Under the pieces are notes generated by a model. The model searched no databases. It was not told where the DNA came from and saw only the letters and a program-made list of their open reading frames with translations. Made by a program: the position numbers and the translations under genes. 19,986 nt of DNA, from positions 1 to 19,986 of the forward strand of contig JAZRZJ010000024.1 in the NCBI GenBank assembly GCA_045601285.1, given 5' to 3'. Origin of the DNA: F23-B02 sp045601285 (lineage in GTDB: Bacteria > Bacillota > Clostridia > Oscillospirales > Oscillospiraceae). Below are positions 8,659 through 16,001 of the stretch, piece by piece; position 1 is the first letter of the stretch, and each line of letters opens with the position of its first letter.

Positions 8659-9327
8659 ATGGAAGGATTCAGAGTACTCGAAATAAAGAAAAGTGTATTC
8701 GAGAATAACGACCGCGAAGCAGATAAGCTGAGAGAAGAGCTCAAGAAGGACAGAACTTTCCTTCTCAATCTCATGTCTTCACCCGGCTCCGGCAAAACAA
8801 CCACTCTTAAGGCTACCATCGCAGCACTTAAGGACGAAATGCGTATCGGCGTTATGGAGGCAGATATTGACTCCGATGTTGATGCCGCAACCATCGAAAA
8901 AACCGGCGCAAAGGTAATTCAGCTCCACACCGGCGGTATGTGCCATCTTGACGCAGGCATGACCAGACAGGGTCTTGAAGGTCTGGGTACAGACAATGTT
9001 GACTTTGCAATTCTTGAAAACGTCGGCAACCTTGTCTGCCCCGCAGAGTTTGACACCGGCGCAGTTAAGAACGCAATGATTCTCTCTGTCCCCGAAGGAC
9101 ACGACAAGCCCCTGAAGTACCCGCTTATGTTCTCCATCTGCGATGTGCTTCTTATTAACAAGATCGACGTTATGCCTTACTTCGACTTTGACCTTGAAGC
9201 CTGCAAGAAGTATGTTACAAAGCTCAACCCCAACATTAAGATTATTCCCATATCCGCAAGAACCGGCGAGGGAATAGAGGAGTGGGCAAACTGGCTCAGA
9301 GAACAGGTTAAGGCCTGGAACGAATAA
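8659..9327 (+). CDS. hypB: HypB-family nickel-insertion GTPase
   Basis: 222 aa. HypB is a GTPase that helps load nickel into the large subunit of [NiFe] hydrogenases, usually with HypA. Seen here: Walker A SSPGSGKTT (residues 40-48), the metal-site pair C95-H96 in GGMCHLDA, the third conserved cysteine C127 in ENVGNLVCPAEFD, and the guanine-specificity NKID (167-170) followed by MPYFDFD, all hallmarks of HypB. The N-terminal histidine-rich stretch and CxxCGC metal motif of some HypB proteins are absent, so this is the short form. The ATG at 8659 is chosen over the GTG at 8650 because AGGTG at 8648-8652 gives a 6-nt spacer to the ATG. It follows the solute-binding protein by 17 nt and ends at a strong two-way terminator. 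No hypA, other hyp gene or hydrogenase gene is present in the window. Confidence 0.93.
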   Translation: MEGFRVLEIKKSVFENNDREADKLREELKKDRTFLLNLMSSPGSGKTTTLKATIAALKDEMRIGVMEADIDSDVDAATIEKTGAKVIQLHTGGMCHLDAGMTRQGLEGLGTDNVDFAILENVGNLVCPAEFDTGAVKNAMILSVPEGHDKPLKYPLMFSICDVLLINKIDVMPYFDFDLEACKKYVTKLNPNIKIIPISARTGEGIEEWANWLREQVKAWNE

Positions 9328-9337
9328 GAAACAAAAA

Positions 9338-9361
9338 ACTCCACCGCTGCTGCGGTGGAGT
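9338..9361. terminator. Bidirectional terminator between hypB and the convergent small gene
   Basis: A perfect 10-bp GC-rich stem (ACTCCACCGC / GCGGTGGAGT) with a TGCT loop. On the plus strand it is followed by TAATTTTA. On the minus strand it is followed by six T, the stronger tract. It serves hypB (+) and the gene at 9379-9699 (-). Confidence 0.88.
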
Positions 9362-9378
9362 AATTTTATGCCCGAATA

Positions 9379-9699
9379 TCACGTTGGCTCGTATGCCTTG
9401 CCGACTTCATTTCCGTCGGCATCGTAGTCGATACATTCCATGAGCTCGGGCTCCACAAGACTCTGACGCTTGATTGTCATGCCTTCGCCCTTGACATTGA
9501 ATACCCAGATGTTATTTCTGAATACGCGGGGATCTTTTTTTCTGAAGATTCCCGTTTCGTTGATGCGGCAGAATTTTGCACGGCCTTCCGCGGTGTCAAG
9601 CAGGTCGCCTTCACCGGTATAAAAGAGCTCTGAGCTGTAATGGTAGTGGTCTTCCTCTTCAATTTCTCTTTTTATCTGTTCAATTTCTTCGCTTGCCAT
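9379..9699 (-). CDS. Small acidic protein of unknown function
   Basis: 106 aa, not recognised. The N-terminus is a charged helix rich in Glu and Lys (MASEEIEQIKREIEEED) followed by an HYHY patch. The remainder alternates charged and aromatic residues and looks like a small all-beta cytosolic domain. There is no signal peptide or transmembrane segment, and only two cysteines. The start is supported by GGAGG with a 5-nt spacer on the minus strand and by a well-formed promoter upstream. The gene is a single transcription unit, divergent from the response-regulator operon and convergent with hypB. Divergence from a regulator gene sometimes indicates a target of that regulator, but nothing else here supports that. 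Confidence 0.8.
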   Translation of the reverse strand: MASEEIEQIKREIEEEDHYHYSSELFYTGEGDLLDTAEGRAKFCRINETGIFRKKDPRVFRNNIWVFNVKGEGMTIKRQSLVEPELMECIDYDADGNEVGKAYEPT

Positions 9700-9723
9700 A
9701 GTGACCTCCGAATGTTTTTTTAT

Positions 9724-9752
9724 ATTTTAACATGATATGCTTAAACTTGCAA
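9724..9752 (-). promoter_or_regulatory. Predicted promoter of the small acidic-protein gene
   Basis: On the minus strand, TTGCAA (9752-9747), a 17-bp spacer and TAAAAT (9729-9724), with an upstream TG giving an extended -10. The predicted leader is about 20 nt. Confidence 0.65.
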
Positions 9753-9798
9753 GTGTGCCGTTAATGTAGAATTTAAAAACTTTTTGTCCCTGTTGCTA

Positions 9799-9826
9799 TT
9801 GACTTTGCATAAATGTTTGATAAAAT
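9799..9826 (+). promoter_or_regulatory. Predicted promoter of the phosphorelay operon
   Basis: TTGACT (9799-9804), a 16-bp spacer and TAAAAT (9821-9826). The element AATAGAAGATTT at 9830-9841 begins 3 nt after the -10 box and is identical in sequence and position to the one downstream of the 7368-7396 promoter. Confidence 0.75.
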
Positions 9827-9861
9827 AAAAATAGAAGATTTTAACATTGTGGGGTGTTTTT

Positions 9862-10569
9862 ATGTATAACGTTATTATTGTGGAAGATGACCTTATGGTA
9901 TGCGCAATACTGGAAAGACAGATAAGCCGTTTCCAGCAGCTTAAGCTTGTGGGCAATTTCCGACGGGGCAGCGATGCACTTGGTTGGCTTGCCGAAAATC
10001 CCGGTTCGGCTGACCTGATTGTTCTGGACTACTATATGCCGAACATGACGGGAATTGAATTTCTTGCCAGACTCAGAGAGAGCAATAATGACATTCAGGT
10101 AATTATGATTACCTCCGCCAACGATTATGAGATAATCCGTGCGGCAATGTGCTGCGGTATATGCGACTATGTTCTTAAGCCTTTTGTCAGCGCAAGGCTT
10201 GAAAAGGCGATTGCAAAGTTCGATACCGTAATGAAGCTTAAGGCGGAAACTTTTGTGTGGACGCAGGAAAAGGTTGATGTTCTGCTTTGCCCGCATAAGC
10301 ACTACAATATGGACAGCGCCGACGGTGGTCAGAGTGCAAGAGCTAATAAGATTAACGCCGCAACTCTTGCTAATGTCAGAAAATATATGTCCACAATGCA
10401 GGGAAAGAAAATGCCGCTTACCGAAATAAGCGATGGTATGGGTCTGTCCACCGTTACGATGCGCAGATATCTCAAGCACCTAAACTCCATCGGTGAAGTG
10501 GATATAACGCTTGACTGCAAAACCGGCGGCCGCCCCTCCGAAATCTTTGAATACAAAGGAGAGGACTGA
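9862..10569 (+). CDS. Response regulator, receiver plus CitB-type DNA-binding domain
   Basis: 235 aa. The receiver domain covers about residues 1-122, with acidic pocket D9/D10 in VEDD, phosphoacceptor D56 in LDYYMP, T84 in ITSA and K106 in LKPF, a complete active site. The C-terminal region has a helix-turn-helix (about 184-215, PLTEISDGMGLSTVTMRRYLKHL) followed by a wing-like stretch ending GGRPSEIFEY. This matches the CitB/DcuR/MalR class, whose relatives usually answer citrate- or C4-dicarboxylate-sensing kinases and activate transcription. Here the first operon neighbour is an HPt protein and the kinase is a hybrid, so this is probably the terminal output of a phosphorelay. The ATG at 9862, with GGGGTG 5 nt upstream, is preferred over the in-frame TTG at 9847. 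It is the first gene of the operon. Confidence 0.92.
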   Translation: MYNVIIVEDDLMVCAILERQISRFQQLKLVGNFRRGSDALGWLAENPGSADLIVLDYYMPNMTGIEFLARLRESNNDIQVIMITSANDYEIIRAAMCCGICDYVLKPFVSARLEKAIAKFDTVMKLKAETFVWTQEKVDVLLCPHKHYNMDSADGGQSARANKINAATLANVRKYMSTMQGKKMPLTEISDGMGLSTVTMRRYLKHLNSIGEVDITLDCKTGGRPSEIFEYKGED

Positions 10570-10571
10570 TT

Positions 10572-10925
10572 TTGAGCAGCTTTAAATCAGCTTTTATTTC
10601 CTCGGGAAATGACTATTTTGCGGCGCTTGAACGGGTGGCGGGAGATGAGGAGCTTCTTTCTGAGCTTATGCAGATGTTTCTTGCCGATGATAATTTCTCA
10701 AAAATGAAAGCGGCTTTGGATAAAGGTGAAACAGAAAAAGCCTTCAGAGCGGCGCACTCCCTTAAGGGAAGCTGCGGAATGCTCGGCATGACCGCACTCT
10801 ATGACGCAATGGTCAGAATTACCGATGAGCTCCGCTACGGAAATCTTGAGGGAGGAAGAGCCCTGTTTCCCGAAACCGAAAACGAATACAAAAAAATTGT
10901 TGCCCTTGCAGAGAGTAATTTATGA
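10572..10925 (+). CDS. HPt phosphotransfer protein
   Basis: 117 aa, a free-standing histidine phosphotransfer domain of normal length. The phosphorylatable His is H62 in AHSLKGSCGMLG, a near-perfect HPt signature; the flanking helices are amphipathic and there is no membrane segment. It should shuttle phosphate between the receiver of the hybrid kinase (13061-15985) and the response regulator immediately upstream. The start is a TTG at 10572, placed 7 nt after GAGG in the AAAGGAGAGG at 10555-10564; no in-frame ATG precedes the conserved region. The gap to the upstream stop is 2 nt, and the stop overlaps the next start as ATGA, which suggests translational coupling. Confidence 0.9.
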   Translation: MSSFKSAFISSGNDYFAALERVAGDEELLSELMQMFLADDNFSKMKAALDKGETEKAFRAAHSLKGSCGMLGMTALYDAMVRITDELRYGNLEGGRALFPETENEYKKIVALAESNL

Positions 10926-11446
10926 TTTTTCTTGGAATCGGCGCATTTCTGCTGTTTGCCCTTGGCGATGCAAACGATGCGTTCTTTAAAATTAAATGGC
11001 TGAAGCTCAGCTTTCCCATAGGATTATGTGCTGTTGCCGCGGCTACATACTTCAGAACAGATGCCTCTGAGGGCGTTTCTGCGGTCTGGTGCGCAGTTGC
11101 CGGCGTATTTTTTCTCCTCGAGCTTTATGCACTTTTCGGCGCTTTCCCCGCAAACGAAGCTTATGTGGAAACCGGCGGCAGAAGAACGGTATGCACAAGC
11201 GGAGTTTATGCCCTTTGCAGACACCCGGGCGTACTCTTTTTTGCCGGAATGTATGTCTGCCTCAGCTTAGGACTGAACCTTCCGTGGCTCGATACGGTGG
11301 TTTACTGCGCCCTTGATATTGCCCTTGTGGTGTTTGAGGATTACTGCACGTTTCCGCATATTCTCGGTGGCTACGATGAATACAGAAAAACTACCCCGTT
11401 TCTCATTCCGACAGCAAAGAGTTTGAAGAAAATGCTTTCAAAGTAA
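10922..11446 (+). CDS. ICMT/PEMT-like integral membrane methyltransferase
   Basis: 174 aa with about five hydrophobic segments. The C-terminal half carries the isoprenylcysteine carboxyl methyltransferase / phospholipid methyltransferase signature: SGVYALCRHPG (H101, P102), then a hydrophobic helix, then E139 and the Y151-x-x-Y154-x-x-TPFLIP tail that shapes the S-adenosylmethionine and substrate sites in this family. Eukaryotic members methylate prenylcysteine carboxyls or phosphatidylethanolamine; most bacterial members have unknown lipid-like substrates. The start overlaps the HPt stop by 4 nt (ATGA), so translation is probably coupled. The GH3-family gene begins 13 nt downstream, which suggests a shared substrate or pathway (inference). 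The substrate cannot be read from the sequence. Confidence 0.8.
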   Translation: MIFLGIGAFLLFALGDANDAFFKIKWLKLSFPIGLCAVAAATYFRTDASEGVSAVWCAVAGVFFLLELYALFGAFPANEAYVETGGRRTVCTSGVYALCRHPGVLFFAGMYVCLSLGLNLPWLDTVVYCALDIALVVFEDYCTFPHILGGYDEYRKTTPFLIPTAKSLKKMLSK

Positions 11447-11459
11447 AAGTGGTGCTCTT

Positions 11460-13064
11460 ATGACTTTCCAACAGAAACTGAAAACACTTTCAAAAAAAGA
11501 ATTATGGAACGATTACTGCGGCTATCTTGATATGAGTATCGGCGAATATATGTATGTTCAGAAGCGCCTTATGGAAGAACAGATTTCTCTTTGGCGCAAT
11601 TCCATGCTCGGAAAAAGCATCGGCGGAGAGAGCATACCCGAAACCGTTGAGGAATTTCGCAAGAAAATTCCGCTTACAAGCTATGAGGACTATGCCGATG
11701 TGCTTTTTACCCGAAATCCCGAGCTTCTGCCTGCAGAGCCGATTATCTGGATAGAAACAACCTGGGAGGGTGGACTTAAGCCCATTAAAATTGCCCCGTA
11801 CACAAGAGAAATGCTTGATATGTACAAGCACAACATCTTTGCGATTGCCATGCTCCTTTCCGGCAAGGAAAAAGGAGATTTCAAAATAAAGCCCGGTCAC
11901 CGTTTCCTTTACGGCGGAGCGCCGCTTCCTTATGAAACCGGTCTTGTCCCGTCGCTTATGAATGAGGATATGCGCTTTGAGTGGCTTCCGGACAGCGACG
12001 AATACGCCGATATATCCTTTAACGAGCGCATAAAAAAAGGCTTTAAGATGGCTTTTGACGGCGGCATTGACTATTTCTTCGCCATGGGCAGCGTTGCGAA
12101 TTACATAACCGAGAACTTCCACAAGCAGCTTGAGGGCGGAGGCGGCGGTCATACAAAGATATCTCCCGTTATTGCGCTCAGATACCTTAAGGCAAAGCTG
12201 GTTTGCAAAAAAGAAGGACGGAACATACGCCCGGGTGATCTTTTCAAGATTACGGGCTTCGCCTGCACGGGTACCGATGGTAAATGCTACCGCGATAATC
12301 TTGCAAAGGCATGGGGAATAACCCCTATCGAGATAGCAGCGGGCACTGAATCCACTTGCGTTGGCTGCGATACCTGGGAGCAGAGAGGAATGGTGCTGTT
12401 TCCCGACTCCTGCTTCTATGAGTTTATTCCCGAGAGCGAAATGCTCATAAGCCTTGAAAATCCTGATTATAAGCCTATGACCTGCCTTATGGACGAGGTA
12501 AAAACAGGCGGACTGTATGAAATCGTGCTGAGCGTTCTCCACGGCGGCGCATTCATGCGCTACCGCATAGGCGATGTATACAGATGCACTGAGGAAAGTC
12601 AGGACGGCAGTCTGCCCAGATTTACCTATGTTGACCGCATACCCACGGTAATTGACATCGCGGGCTTTACGAGAATCACCGAAAAATCAATTACTGAGGT
12701 AATTAAAATATCAAAGCTCGGAATAGGTGAGTGGATTGCCTGCAAGGAATTTGCGGAAAGCAAGAGTCCGTTTCTGCATATGTACCTTGAGCTTACACCC
12801 GAGGCGCAGTCCGACAGTTCTATGACCAAGCAGGTTCTTAACGAGCATCTGTCAGTATATTTCAGGCACTTTGACAGTGATTACAAGGATCTTAAAAAGC
12901 TCCTTAATATTGAGCCTCTGCAGCTCACCATTCTGCCGTACGGCACAATTGCGTCCTACAGAGAGCTGACGGGGAAGAGCTTCCGCCGAATAAACCCCGA
13001 TGAGCTGTGGATGAGCGGGCTCAAGCGCTTTGCGGATATTAAAATGAAGGAGGAACAGAAGTGA
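11460..13064 (+). CDS. GH3-family acyl-adenylating enzyme (acyl-acid amido synthetase-like)
   Basis: 534 aa, normal for bacterial GH3 proteins, which are members of the ANL adenylating superfamily. Plant members activate a carboxylate (auxin, jasmonate) with ATP and join it to an amino acid; bacterial substrates are largely unknown. The third ATP motif MRYRIGDV (366-373) is well conserved, as is the preceding FYEFIP segment. The second motif appears as AAGTES (293-298) instead of the usual Y[GA]SSE. The phosphate-binding loop reads ETTWEGGLKP (99-108) where T/S-S-G-T-S/T is normal. A glycine run (GGGGG) lies near residue 228. These changes may mean an altered activity. No membrane segment is present. 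The weak GTGGTG ribosome binding site suggests dependence on upstream translation. The stop overlaps the kinase GTG start by 4 nt. Confidence 0.85.
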   Translation: MTFQQKLKTLSKKELWNDYCGYLDMSIGEYMYVQKRLMEEQISLWRNSMLGKSIGGESIPETVEEFRKKIPLTSYEDYADVLFTRNPELLPAEPIIWIETTWEGGLKPIKIAPYTREMLDMYKHNIFAIAMLLSGKEKGDFKIKPGHRFLYGGAPLPYETGLVPSLMNEDMRFEWLPDSDEYADISFNERIKKGFKMAFDGGIDYFFAMGSVANYITENFHKQLEGGGGGHTKISPVIALRYLKAKLVCKKEGRNIRPGDLFKITGFACTGTDGKCYRDNLAKAWGITPIEIAAGTESTCVGCDTWEQRGMVLFPDSCFYEFIPESEMLISLENPDYKPMTCLMDEVKTGGLYEIVLSVLHGGAFMRYRIGDVYRCTEESQDGSLPRFTYVDRIPTVIDIAGFTRITEKSITEVIKISKLGIGEWIACKEFAESKSPFLHMYLELTPEAQSDSSMTKQVLNEHLSVYFRHFDSDYKDLKKLLNIEPLQLTILPYGTIASYRELTGKSFRRINPDELWMSGLKRFADIKMKEEQK

Positions 13065-15985
13065 ACGTATCATTCTTATACATCAATATCATTGCGCTTT
13101 TGCTTTTTTCGCTGATGTTCATTGCCTTCATGGCTGCGGAAAAAAGCCGCGAAATAAATGCGTGGCTCATTTTGCTGGGCTCAATGGTGCTGTGGGCGCT
13201 GGGCTCGCTGTTTATGCGAATGAACGTGACTCCGGGAATTGAATTCTGGTTTTATGTTTCTCTGCTTGCGCTCTTTACGATACCGTTTTTTGTATATAAT
13301 TATGTTTTTCAGCTTACAGATGAAAAGGGCAAGGCCTCCAATATCGTGTGGCTTGTCGGTACCGTTATAATACTCATTGTTGCCTCAACGGGCACCTTCC
13401 TCAAGCCTCCCGTACCTTTTGACAATAAGGGACATACGGTTTTTACCTATGTCATTGACTGGAAGGTAGGTATCCCCACTGCCTTCTTTATTGCGGAAAT
13501 TACGGGCATTGCAATTCTTCTGAAACAGATCATCAAGGAAAAGGGAAGCGGAGCGCCGGGCGTTAAAGAGCTGATTATCGGCTGCGGCTTCCTTGCCGTA
13601 GGCAATATCGTTCAGATTTTGCCGGGAAATACCTTTCCATTTGATACGCTTTCGGGCATACTGTTTGCCGTGCTTATCTGTATGTCGCTTTATAAGCGCA
13701 GAATGTTTGACACAAGGCTTGTAATATCCGGCAGTATCCTTGTTGTTCTTTCTGCGGGACTTCTTGTTGCGGCAGGCGCTTACTTTTTCCCTGCGGTAAA
13801 TAAAATTCTTGAAGCAAACGGCGGAAACATTGCTCCGGCAGACGTTGAAACCTTCATAATCCTTGCGGTTGTGCTTGTGCTTGCCGTCAGCGCCTTCAGA
13901 AAACTGCTGAACGCAGTATTTTCCGAGCAGGAGCACCAGAGCACGATTATTAAGAAATATTCCGATTATATTTCCAAAACCCTTGATATTGACAGCATTA
14001 TGCGGGAAACCATCAAGGTTATCCGCAACGAGCTGCACGTAAATGAAATGTACATCTGCCTTGCCAAAGATGACAAGCTTGTACCCGTGTGCAGCTCAAT
14101 GCCGCTTAAGCCGGTCACATTTACAATTTCAAGAAACAACCCCTTCGTCAAATATTTTGAACGTGGTGAAACCCATGTTGTCCTTCGTGATTTTGAAAGC
14201 AACCCGCTTTATAAATCCATGTGGGGCTCCGAAAAGCAGATGTTTTCAGAGTACGGAATAACTTGTGTCTGCGCCCTTAAAGATGCGGACAGTGTTGTCG
14301 GCCTTCTTCTGCTTTCAGAAAAGGAAAAAGGCTCGGGCTATGACTATGCAGACTTTTCCTTTATCAATACCGTTTCATCGATTGCCTCAATTGCAATCAA
14401 GAATGCAGCGCTGTACAAGCAGGTTGCCGAGCGTGAGCATCTGTTCAGCAGCATGACAAAATTTATACCAAATGTAATATTCATCAAATCAAAATATGAG
14501 GACGGGTTTTCCTTTGTAAGCGCAAACACGGACAGAGTACTCGGACTACCCACGGATTATTTTACCGGGCGCACATCAAGAGCGGCACTGCTTGAATGCC
14601 TCGGAGAAGAAAAAACGGAGGAAATGCTGGAGGCTCTTGTCGGGCGAGGCGAGGAAGGCTACTTCTGTGACATTCCCTTTGTAACACGCTCCGACCACCG
14701 AGAAATTACAATACGCTGTGCGTTCCTGCCGATCGTTTCCGATTGTGTTGTTTCCCATTATGTGTGCGTCGTCAGCGATATAACAGCGGATATTCAGGCT
14801 CAGGCACTGCTGAAAGCCTCCGTTGAGCTTGCGCAGAACTCCAATAAGGCAAAGAGCGAATTTCTTTCGCATATGTCCCACGAGATCAGAACACCCATGA
14901 ACTCCATCGCCGGACTTACTTATCTTGCGCGTGAGCTTGCGGGAACGGATACTCAGCCGGAGCTTTGCAGTTACCTTGACCAGATTGACCAGTCGTCACA
15001 GTATCTTATCAGTATGCTGAATAACATCATGGACATCAGCAAGATTGAAAGCAACAAATACGAGCTTCACGATACTGAATTTGATATACATGATGTTATC
15101 AATGAGGTTTATGCTGTTTACGGAACCCAAATGGCTGCAAAGAAGGTTGAGTTTACACTTGATGCCGAGGGACTGCGTCAGAGCAGAGTGATCGGCGATG
15201 AAATACCCCTCAGAAAGATTCTCAACAACCTGCTGTCAAACGCATATAAATTTACTCCCGGCGGCGGTCATGTTTCCCTTAGCGTTTCCCAGATAATGAA
15301 GTCTGAAAAATCAACTGTTGTAAGGCTTGTTGTAAGCGATACGGGCATCGGCATCAGCGAAGAATTTATGGGAAAACTGTTTGAGCCGTATTCACAGGAA
15401 AGCTCAGTAAACGGCAGTAAGGCAACGGGAAGCGGACTGGGTATGGCGATATGCAAGAGCATGATTGACCTGCAGGGCGGCACCATCGGCGTAGAAAGCG
15501 CGGTGGGCGAGGGTACAAGGTTCACTGTCGAAATCCCCTATGCGATTGCCGCAATCAAAAAAGAAGGGGAAAACAAGGAAACAATTGACTGTACAACGCT
15601 TTACGGAAAGCGTATTATGGTTGTTGATGATGTCACCATCAATACAATCATAACAAGGCGCCTGCTTGAAAAACAGAAAGTTCAGGTCGACTGCGCAGAA
15701 AACGGACAAGCCGCGCTTGAACTGTTTGAATCAAGGCCCGACCATTATTATGACTGCATACTTATGGACATTCAGATGCCGGTTATGGACGGTATCGAGG
15801 CAGCAGCCCAGATAAGAGGCGTAAAGAAGCGCTATGCTCCGCTTGTGCCTATTATTGCAATGACGGCCGATGCCTTCCTGAATGAAAACCATAACGGCGC
15901 AATGGCGGACTTTAACGATTATATTCTTAAGCCCGTAAGTCCTGAGGGACTGTACGGCAAGCTGGCAGCACTCCTTAAAGACTGA
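13061..15985 (+). CDS. Hybrid histidine kinase: multi-TM, GAF, PAS, HisKA, HATPase, receiver
   Basis: 974 aa. About nine hydrophobic helices occupy residues 5-280, resembling the 7TM histidine-kinase sensor region with two extra helices. About 305-460 look like a GAF domain and 465-590 like a PAS domain with VVSDITA at its end. The dimerisation/phosphorylation box is SHEIRTPMNS with H607. The ATP-binding domain has NNLLSNAYKF (N box), DTGIGIS (G1) and GSGLGMAIC (G2). The C-terminal receiver starts at VVDDV, with phosphoacceptor D903 in LMDIQMPVMDG and LKPV near the end. All catalytic residues are present. It should pass phosphate H607 to D903 to HPt H62 to response regulator D56. The GTG start at 13061 has AAGGAGG 7 nt upstream, the strongest ribosome binding site in the operon, and overlaps the GH3 stop (GTGA). 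The signal is unknown; the membrane region suggests a hydrophobic or membrane-derived cue. Confidence 0.95.
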   Translation: MNVSFLYINIIALLLFSLMFIAFMAAEKSREINAWLILLGSMVLWALGSLFMRMNVTPGIEFWFYVSLLALFTIPFFVYNYVFQLTDEKGKASNIVWLVGTVIILIVASTGTFLKPPVPFDNKGHTVFTYVIDWKVGIPTAFFIAEITGIAILLKQIIKEKGSGAPGVKELIIGCGFLAVGNIVQILPGNTFPFDTLSGILFAVLICMSLYKRRMFDTRLVISGSILVVLSAGLLVAAGAYFFPAVNKILEANGGNIAPADVETFIILAVVLVLAVSAFRKLLNAVFSEQEHQSTIIKKYSDYISKTLDIDSIMRETIKVIRNELHVNEMYICLAKDDKLVPVCSSMPLKPVTFTISRNNPFVKYFERGETHVVLRDFESNPLYKSMWGSEKQMFSEYGITCVCALKDADSVVGLLLLSEKEKGSGYDYADFSFINTVSSIASIAIKNAALYKQVAEREHLFSSMTKFIPNVIFIKSKYEDGFSFVSANTDRVLGLPTDYFTGRTSRAALLECLGEEKTEEMLEALVGRGEEGYFCDIPFVTRSDHREITIRCAFLPIVSDCVVSHYVCVVSDITADIQAQALLKASVELAQNSNKAKSEFLSHMSHEIRTPMNSIAGLTYLARELAGTDTQPELCSYLDQIDQSSQYLISMLNNIMDISKIESNKYELHDTEFDIHDVINEVYAVYGTQMAAKKVEFTLDAEGLRQSRVIGDEIPLRKILNNLLSNAYKFTPGGGHVSLSVSQIMKSEKSTVVRLVVSDTGIGISEEFMGKLFEPYSQESSVNGSKATGSGLGMAICKSMIDLQGGTIGVESAVGEGTRFTVEIPYAIAAIKKEGENKETIDCTTLYGKRIMVVDDVTINTIITRRLLEKQKVQVDCAENGQAALELFESRPDHYYDCILMDIQMPVMDGIEAAAQIRGVKKRYAPLVPIIAMTADAFLNENHNGAMADFNDYILKPVSPEGLYGKLAALLKD

Positions 15986-16001
15986 AAAGAGGAATTATGA
16001 A

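Noticed and set aside
11502..12542. 346-codon minus-strand frame opposite the GH3 gene
   Set aside because: The plus-strand protein has clear family motifs; the antisense product shows none and has no upstream start signals. The same reasoning excludes 17827-18876 opposite uvrB and 13385-14038 opposite the kinase.
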